NCBI GenBank assembly: GCA_022796315.1
Contig: JAAWIL010000059.1
Coordinates: 1-10,985 of the forward strand
DNA length: 10,985 bases
Direction of reading: 5' to 3'
Source: Oscillibacter sp.
GTDB taxonomy: Bacteria; Bacillota; Clostridia; Oscillospirales; Oscillospiraceae
The notes under the pieces are model-generated. The model was not told the origin of the DNA and did not search any database. It saw nothing but the letters and a program-made list of their open reading frames with translations. The translations under genes were made by a program, and so were the position numbers. Shown here in pieces: positions 6,369 to 10,985 of the stretch. Numbering within the stretch: the stretch's first letter is position 1; every line of letters begins with the position of its first letter.

Positions 6369-6425
6369 GGCGGAAAATACGCCGCAAAGACGGCGTTTGA
6401 GATTGGGAATACAGGTTCTAAGAAC
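6369..6425. repeat. Interspersed intergenic repeat, copy B
   Basis: This copy repeats GGCGGAAAATACGCCGC (6369-6385) and AAGAC (6387-6391) of copy A in the same orientation. It also has GAATACAGGTTCTAAGA (6407-6423), the exact reverse complement of copy A bases 81-97. A 6-bp hairpin, ACGCCG/CGGCGT (6379-6384 with 6391-6396), is specific to this copy. The repeat fills most of the clpP-clpX gap and ends 22 bases before the clpX start, so it is probably transcribed as part of the clpX leader. Confidence 0.6.
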
Positions 6426-6447
6426 AAAGAAACTGAGGTAGCAAAAC

Positions 6448-7755
6448 ATGAGCGACGACGCCAAAAAGGCCCTGCGCTGTTCCTTCTGCGGAAAGCATGA
6501 AAACCAGGTGCACCGGATGATCCAGGGTCCCGGTGTGCGCATCTGTGACGAGTGTGTGCAGCTGTGCATGAGCATCCTGAACGATGGATTTGACGGCGCG
6601 GACGCGGCTCCTCTGGAGGAGCTGGACCATCTGCCGGCTCCCCAGGAGATCCGGGATGTGCTGGATCAGTATGTCATTGGGCAGGACTCTGCCAAAGTGG
6701 CTCTGGCGGTGGCGGTATATAACCACTATAAGCGGGTCTACTTCGGCGGAGACGAGGATGTGGAGCTGCAAAAGAGCAACATCTTGATGCTGGGGCCTAC
6801 GGGCTCCGGCAAGACCCTGTTCGCTCAGACCCTGGCCCGGATTTTGAAGGTGCCCTTCGCCATTGCCGACGCCACCACCTTGACGGAGGCCGGCTACGTG
6901 GGCGACGATGTGGAGAACATCCTTCTGCGGCTACTCCAGGCCGCCGACTTTGACGTGGAGCGGGCGGAGCACGGCATCATTTATGTGGATGAGATCGACA
7001 AGATTGCCCGGAAGAGCGAGAATACCTCCATTACCCGGGATGTCTCCGGTGAGGGCGTTCAGCAGGCATTGCTGAAGATCATCGAGGGAACCGTGGCCAA
7101 CGTGCCGCCCCAGGGCGGCCGGAAACACCCCCACCAGGAGTTCATCCAGATCAACACCCGCAACATCCTTTTCATCTGCGGCGGCGCCTTCGACGGTCTG
7201 GAGAAGATCATCGAGCGCCGGCTGGATCAGAAGAGCATCGGCTTTGGCGCCAACATCCAGGGGAAGAAGGAGAAGGACCTGAGCCGGATTCTCCACGAAG
7301 TCCAGCCCCACGACATCCTGAAGTTTGGCATCATCCCGGAGCTGGTGGGCCGCCTGCCGGTGATCGCGCCGCTGAACGCCCTGAAACGGGAGGATCTGGT
7401 GCGGATTCTCCAGGAGCCCAAGAACGCCCTGGTGAAGCAGTACAAGAAGCTCTTCGAGTATGACGAGGTGGAGCTTGGGTTTGCGGAGGGCGCGCTGGAG
7501 GCCATTGCCGACAAGGCCATCGAGCGCAGCATCGGCGCCCGGGGTCTCCGGGCCGTTATGGAGGGGCTGCTGACCCAGGTCATGTACGACATTCCCTCGG
7601 ACCCCACGGTGGTCAAGGTGGTCATCACCCAGGACTGCGTGGAGGGGAAGGGGGGACCGGAGGTGACCCGGGACCCCAAGAAGGTAAACTATTCCGTGAA
7701 ATTGAACACCGGCAAGGGGGGGAGATCCGGTCCCGCCCCCAGGTCGGCGTCCTGA
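6448..7755 (+). CDS. clpX: ClpX, ATP-dependent unfoldase of the Clp protease
   Basis: ClpX is a hexameric AAA+ ATPase that recognises tagged proteins, unfolds them and passes them into ClpP. It has 435 residues. The N-terminal zinc-binding domain has C11, C14, C33 and C36. Walker A is GPTGSGKT (116-123), the pore loop is GYVG (149-152), and Walker B is IIYVDE (177-182). The IGF loop that docks on ClpP is 264-266, and the sensor-2 arginine lies in GARGLR (about R365). All functional elements are intact. The ATG at 6448 follows GAGGT with eight bases between. A strong intrinsic terminator follows the stop. Adjacency to clpP fits a dedicated ClpXP pair. Confidence 0.98.
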   Translation: MSDDAKKALRCSFCGKHENQVHRMIQGPGVRICDECVQLCMSILNDGFDGADAAPLEELDHLPAPQEIRDVLDQYVIGQDSAKVALAVAVYNHYKRVYFGGDEDVELQKSNILMLGPTGSGKTLFAQTLARILKVPFAIADATTLTEAGYVGDDVENILLRLLQAADFDVERAEHGIIYVDEIDKIARKSENTSITRDVSGEGVQQALLKIIEGTVANVPPQGGRKHPHQEFIQINTRNILFICGGAFDGLEKIIERRLDQKSIGFGANIQGKKEKDLSRILHEVQPHDILKFGIIPELVGRLPVIAPLNALKREDLVRILQEPKNALVKQYKKLFEYDEVELGFAEGALEAIADKAIERSIGARGLRAVMEGLLTQVMYDIPSDPTVVKVVITQDCVEGKGGPEVTRDPKKVNYSVKLNTGKGGRSGPAPRSAS

Positions 7756-7760
7756 GGGAA

Positions 7761-7795
7761 CGAGGAAAGGGGACGACACCCCTTTCCTTGTTTTT
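7761..7795 (+). terminator. Intrinsic terminator between clpX and lon
   Basis: AGGAAAGGGG (7763-7772) pairs with CCCCTTTCCT (7779-7788) around a six-base loop. A G-T and a C-G pair can extend the stem to 12 bp. TTGTTTTT (7788-7795) supplies the U-tract. It begins five bases after the clpX stop. Only 26 bases separate its end from the lon ATG. Confidence 0.85.
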
Positions 7796-7821
7796 GACTT
7801 CCAAGAAATGGAGGGTGCGCT

Positions 7822-10224
7822 ATGGAACCCAGAAACATTCCCATCCTGGCCCTGCGCGGTCTGACGGTATTTCCCCATATGTCCCTGAGTTTTGATGTGG
7901 AGCGGCGGATTTCCATCCGGGCGCTGGAGCGGGCCATGGAGGCGGATCAGGAGATCTTCCTGGTGACCCAGCGGGAGATCAACCACAGTCTGCCGGAGGA
8001 GAAGGACCTCTATGAGATCGGCACCGTTTCCCACATCACCCAGATCCTGCGGCTGTCCGCGGGAGCCGTCCGGGTCATGGTGGAGGGGGGCAGCCGGGCG
8101 CGGCTGCGGCGTCTGTGGCAGACGACGCCTTTCCTCCAGGGCAACGTGGAAGAGCTGGACGAGGCTGCGGTGTCCGAGTCCTTCCAGCGCAGTCCGCGCA
8201 CGGAGGCGCTGCTGCGGCAGGCCTGGAACCTCTTTGGGGAGTATGTGGAGCTCTCCGGCGGTATGGCCGAGGAGATTGTGGCCACGGTGATGGACTGCCA
8301 GGACGTGGGGTATTTGGCGGATTTCATCGCCCAGAATATCACCCTGCGCTTTGCCGACAAACAGGAGATCCTGGAGGAGCTGTCCCCCTTCCTGCGCCTG
8401 CGGAAGCTCAATGGCTTTCTGGCCAGGGAGTGCGACGTGCTGGGCTTTGAGCACCAGATGGAGAGCAAGGTCCGGGACCAGCTGATCCGCACCCAGAGGG
8501 ACCAGATCCTGCGGACTCAGATCCGGGTGCTGCAAAATGAGCTGGGGGAGGACGATGACGATGAGCTGGACCGCTACCGGGAGCGCATCGCGGAGCTCCA
8601 GCTGGAGGAGGACACGGAGAAGCACCTGATGAAGGAGGTCACCAAGCTCTCCAAACAGCCCTACTCCAGCGCGGAGGCGTCGGTGATCCGGAACTACCTG
8701 GATGTGTGTCTGGAGATGCCCTGGAACACCATGACCCGGGAGCGGGTCAGCGTGGAGGCCGCCCGGAAGGTCCTGGAGAAGGAACATTTCGGCCTGGAGA
8801 AGGTGAAGGAGCGCATCCTGGAGACCATCGCCGTGCGGCAGATGAATCCGGACAGCCGGGGGCAGATCCTCTGCCTGGTGGGCCCTCCCGGCGTGGGCAA
8901 GACCTCCATCGCCATCAGCGTGGCCAAGGCGCTGAACCGGAAGCTGGCCCGGCTGAGCCTGGGCGGTGTCCGGGACGAGGCGGACATTCGCGGGCACCGG
9001 AAGACCTACATAGGCGCCATGCCCGGCCGGATCATTGAGGCCATCAGCCGCAGCGGGTCCATGAATCCCTTGCTGCTGCTGGACGAGATCGACAAGTTGG
9101 GCAGCGACTATCGGGGCGACCCGGCTGCGGCGCTGCTGGAGGTCCTGGACAGCGAGCAGAACCACAGCTTCCGGGACCACTACCTGGAGATTCCTGTGGA
9201 TCTGTCCAAGGTGTTGTTCATCACCACCGCCAACACCACCGACACCATTCCCCGGCCCCTGCTGGACCGGATGGAGGTGATCCGCCTCACCAGTTACACG
9301 GACGAGGAGAAGGTACAGATCGCCCGCCGCTACCTGCTGCCCAAACAGATGAAGGAGCACGGACTGAAAAAATCCGCCCTGCGCCTGGACGATCAGATCC
9401 TGCGGGCCATCATCCGGGACTACACCCGGGAGTCCGGGGTGCGGCTTCTGGAGCGGCGGTTGGCGGCTCTGTGCCGGAAGGCGGATATGCGCCTGCTGAC
9501 AGGGGATGTAAAGCGAATTGCCGTTACAGAAGAGGAGCTCCCGAAGCTGCTGGACTGCCCGCCCTATCCCCCCGCCCTCCACACGGAGCGGGAGGAGATC
9601 GGGGTCGTAAACGGCTTGGCCTGGACAGAGTCCGGCGGGGAGATTTTGGAGGTAGAGGTCAACGTGATGGAGGGCACCGGCAAGCTGGAGCTCACCGGCA
9701 ACCTGGGAGACGTGATGAAGGAGTCCGCTCAGGCCGCCATGAGCTGTCTCAGAAGCCGGGCGGCGGCCCTGGGGATCGAGGGGGACTTCTACAAGACCAA
9801 GGACGTCCACGTCCACTTTCCCGAGGGCGCGGTGCCCAAGGACGGTCCCTCCGCCGGCATCGCCGTCACCACCGCCATGCTCTCGGCTCTGACAGACCGG
9901 CGGATCAAGGCGGGAATCGCCATGACCGGAGAGGTCACCCTGCGGGGCCGTGTGCTGTCCATTGGCGGGCTGAAGGAGAAGACGATGGCGGCCCTGCGCA
10001 GCGGCATCACCACCGTGCTGATTCCCAAGGACAATGTCCGGGACCTGGAGGAGATTGACCAGACGGTCCGGGCGGCGCTGGAGTTCATCCCGGTGGGCAC
10101 GGTGGACGAGGTCTTTGCCGCGGCGATGTGTCCGGACCGGGACGCGGTTCGGGAGGAAGTGGCCGGCCATGTGGCGGTGTTTCAGTCCCGTAATCAGGAG
10201 CTGGACAGCGTCCTGCGGCAGTGA
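7822..10224 (+). CDS. lon: Lon ATP-dependent protease (LonA type)
   Basis: Lon is a cytoplasmic hexameric protease in which one chain carries both the AAA+ unfoldase and the protease. It degrades misfolded and selected regulatory proteins. The 800-residue protein has the LonA layout: N-terminal substrate-binding domain (about 5-200) beginning NIPILALRGLTVFP, a helical linker, the AAA+ module, then the protease domain. Walker A is GPPGVGKT (354-361) and Walker B is LLLLDE (417-422). The catalytic Ser-Lys dyad is S677 in PKDGPSAG and K720 in GGLKEK, with the same 43-residue spacing as in E. coli Lon. GGAGGG (7810-7815) lies six bases before the ATG. No lonB precedes it, unlike in Bacillus. A terminator just upstream makes its expression depend on read-through or on a promoter inside clpX. 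ysxC follows after ten bases. Confidence 0.97.
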   Translation: MEPRNIPILALRGLTVFPHMSLSFDVERRISIRALERAMEADQEIFLVTQREINHSLPEEKDLYEIGTVSHITQILRLSAGAVRVMVEGGSRARLRRLWQTTPFLQGNVEELDEAAVSESFQRSPRTEALLRQAWNLFGEYVELSGGMAEEIVATVMDCQDVGYLADFIAQNITLRFADKQEILEELSPFLRLRKLNGFLARECDVLGFEHQMESKVRDQLIRTQRDQILRTQIRVLQNELGEDDDDELDRYRERIAELQLEEDTEKHLMKEVTKLSKQPYSSAEASVIRNYLDVCLEMPWNTMTRERVSVEAARKVLEKEHFGLEKVKERILETIAVRQMNPDSRGQILCLVGPPGVGKTSIAISVAKALNRKLARLSLGGVRDEADIRGHRKTYIGAMPGRIIEAISRSGSMNPLLLLDEIDKLGSDYRGDPAAALLEVLDSEQNHSFRDHYLEIPVDLSKVLFITTANTTDTIPRPLLDRMEVIRLTSYTDEEKVQIARRYLLPKQMKEHGLKKSALRLDDQILRAIIRDYTRESGVRLLERRLAALCRKADMRLLTGDVKRIAVTEEELPKLLDCPPYPPALHTEREEIGVVNGLAWTESGGEILEVEVNVMEGTGKLELTGNLGDVMKESAQAAMSCLRSRAAALGIEGDFYKTKDVHVHFPEGAVPKDGPSAGIAVTTAMLSALTDRRIKAGIAMTGEVTLRGRVLSIGGLKEKTMAALRSGITTVLIPKDNVRDLEEIDQTVRAALEFIPVGTVDEVFAAAMCPDRDAVREEVAGHVAVFQSRNQELDSVLRQ

Positions 10225-10234
10225 GGAGTGTGTC

Positions 10235-10831
10235 ATGTCTTTAAATTTTGCGAAGGTGGAGTTTCTGCGCTCCGCCGCCAGCCAGTCCGGATTCCTGCGG
10301 GACGGCCTGCCCCAGTTCGCCTTCGCGGGGCGGTCCAATGTGGGCAAATCCTCTGTGATCAACCGCCTGGTGGGCCGAAAGAACCTGGCCTATGTGGGCG
10401 CGTCCCCCGGCAAGACCACACAGATCAACTACTTCCTGGTGGACAAAGGCGCTTACCTGGTGGACCTGCCGGGCTATGGATATGCCCGGGTCTCCAAGGA
10501 GGAGAAAGAGCGCTGGGGACGGCTCATGGAGAGCTACTTCCGGGAGGGGGGAGACCTCATCACCACGGGCGTTCTGATTGTGGACATCCGCCACAAGCCC
10601 ACGGAGAACGACCTGACCATGCACCGCTGGTTCCGGGAGACGGGCTGCCCGGAGATCGTGGTGGCCAACAAGCTGGATAAGCTGAAGAAGAGCCAGGTGG
10701 ACCCGGCGCTGGCCCTGATCCGGGATACTCTGGAGATGACCGAGACGGATACCCTAGTTCCGTTCTCCGCGGAGAAGGGGACGGGGAAGGAGGACCTGAT
10801 CCGCCTGCTGAACGCCGCCTGCGAGCGGTGA
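10235..10831 (+). CDS. ysxC: Ribosome biogenesis GTPase YsxC/EngB
   Basis: YsxC (YihA/EngB) is a small TRAFAC-class GTPase needed for late assembly of the 50S ribosomal subunit. It has 198 residues, the usual length. G1 is GRSNVGKSS (32-40). The G2 threonines are in PGKTTQINYF (58-67). G3 is DLPGYG (77-82), G4 is NKLD (145-148) and G5 is SAEKG (178-182). The ATG at 10235 has GAGGAG at 10223-10228, overlapping the lon stop, so the two genes are very likely co-transcribed and translationally coupled. The lon-ysxC pairing is common in Firmicutes. A 16-bp hairpin shortly after the stop marks a likely transcript end. Confidence 0.97.
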   Translation: MSLNFAKVEFLRSAASQSGFLRDGLPQFAFAGRSNVGKSSVINRLVGRKNLAYVGASPGKTTQINYFLVDKGAYLVDLPGYGYARVSKEEKERWGRLMESYFREGGDLITTGVLIVDIRHKPTENDLTMHRWFRETGCPEIVVANKLDKLKKSQVDPALALIRDTLEMTETDTLVPFSAEKGTGKEDLIRLLNAACER

Positions 10832-10841
10832 GAGAAGCGAT

Positions 10842-10883
10842 GAGCAAGAGGAACGGCAGCAGCCGTTCCTCTTGCTCTGTTTG
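10842..10883 (+). terminator. Hairpin terminator after ysxC
   Basis: A perfect 16-bp stem, GAGCAAGAGGAACGGC at 10842-10857 with its complement at 10862-10877, closes a four-base AGCA loop. It starts ten bases after the ysxC stop. The following TGTTTGGATT is a weak U-tract, so termination may be incomplete, but stem and placement fit the end of the lon-ysxC unit. Confidence 0.65.
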
Positions 10884-10892
10884 GATTGGTAT

Positions 10893-10983
10893 AGTCACCG
10901 CAGTTGAAAAGAAGCAAATGCTTCTTTTCAACCCTGGGGCGCATAGGCGCCCCAGGGGCCGTGAAACGGCCTGACGGTGGACT
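10893..10983. other. Four-way-junction structured element, possible RNA or folded DNA repeat
   Basis: Three hairpins abut with no bases between them. They are 10903-10932 (13-bp stem, GTTGAAAAGAAGC, loop AAAT), 10933-10956 (10-bp stem, CCTGGGGCGC, loop ATAG) and 10957-10971 (6-bp stem, GGCCGT, loop GAA). A closing helix pairs 10893-10902 with 10972-10983 (AGTCACCGCA with TGACGGTGGACT) over ten pairs with two single-base bulges (A10974 and G10979). The result is a cloverleaf with a fully paired junction. No ORF covers it. I do not recognise it as tRNA, tmRNA, RNase P, 6S or SRP RNA. The structure is read directly. Whether it acts as RNA, as DNA or as a small mobile repeat is unknown. It runs to two bases from the window end, so it may extend further. 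Confidence 0.5.
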
Positions 10984-10985
10984 TC

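Noticed and set aside
6931..10362. A 1143-codon open frame on the minus strand opposite clpX, lon and ysxC
   Set aside because: It lies wholly opposite three genes with intact catalytic motifs and results from GC-rich third positions. It has no recognisable domain and a low-complexity Gly/His/Leu/Gln-rich composition.
10842..10985. A series of palindromes at the window end considered as a CRISPR array
   Set aside because: The hairpin stems are all different in sequence and length, and there are no repeated units with spacers.

Overview
The window reads as chromosomal housekeeping DNA from a GC-rich member of the Firmicutes, most likely the class Clostridia and probably a gut Oscillospiraceae relative. 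That placement is inference. It rests on the gene order tig-clpP-clpX-lon-ysxC, the ClpX and Lon sequence types, strong GGAGG-type ribosome binding sites, and a coding bias rich in G and C at third positions. All ten genes I support are on the + strand. I see no phage, transposase, CRISPR, tRNA or rRNA signal.

Layout. Positions 1-157 are non-coding or hold only the last codons of an upstream gene, and they carry one copy of an interspersed repeat. rnhB (RNase HII) and yraN (UPF0102 nuclease-fold protein) follow, overlapping by ATGA. A 187-base structured leader precedes thrC (threonine synthase). thrC heads a compact group with a small two-helix membrane protein bearing a zinc ribbon and a calcineurin-like metallophosphoesterase. 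From 3918 to 10831 lies the protein quality-control block. It contains trigger factor (with its own likely promoter and a Lys/Glu/Ala-rich tail), ClpP, ClpX, Lon and the ribosome-assembly GTPase YsxC. Intergenic hairpins break this block up: one between tig and clpP, a repeat copy between clpP and clpX, and a clear intrinsic terminator only 27 bases before lon.

How the genes fit together. Trigger factor folds nascent chains at the ribosome exit. ClpX unfolds substrates and feeds them to ClpP through its IGF loop. Lon degrades misfolded proteins independently. YsxC acts in 50S assembly. This is a translation-to-degradation neighbourhood found widely in Firmicutes. Unlike Bacillus, clpP is in the cluster and no lonB lies between clpX and lon.

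The most unusual signals are non-coding. After ysxC and its 16-bp terminator hairpin, bases 10893-10983 can fold into a four-way junction: three hairpins abut with no spacer bases and are enclosed by a fourth helix. A second signal is a pair of related intergenic repeats, before rnhB and before clpX, that share two blocks, one of them inverted between the copies. Among the proteins, RNase HII has GAG in place of its near-invariant GRG substrate-recognition motif.
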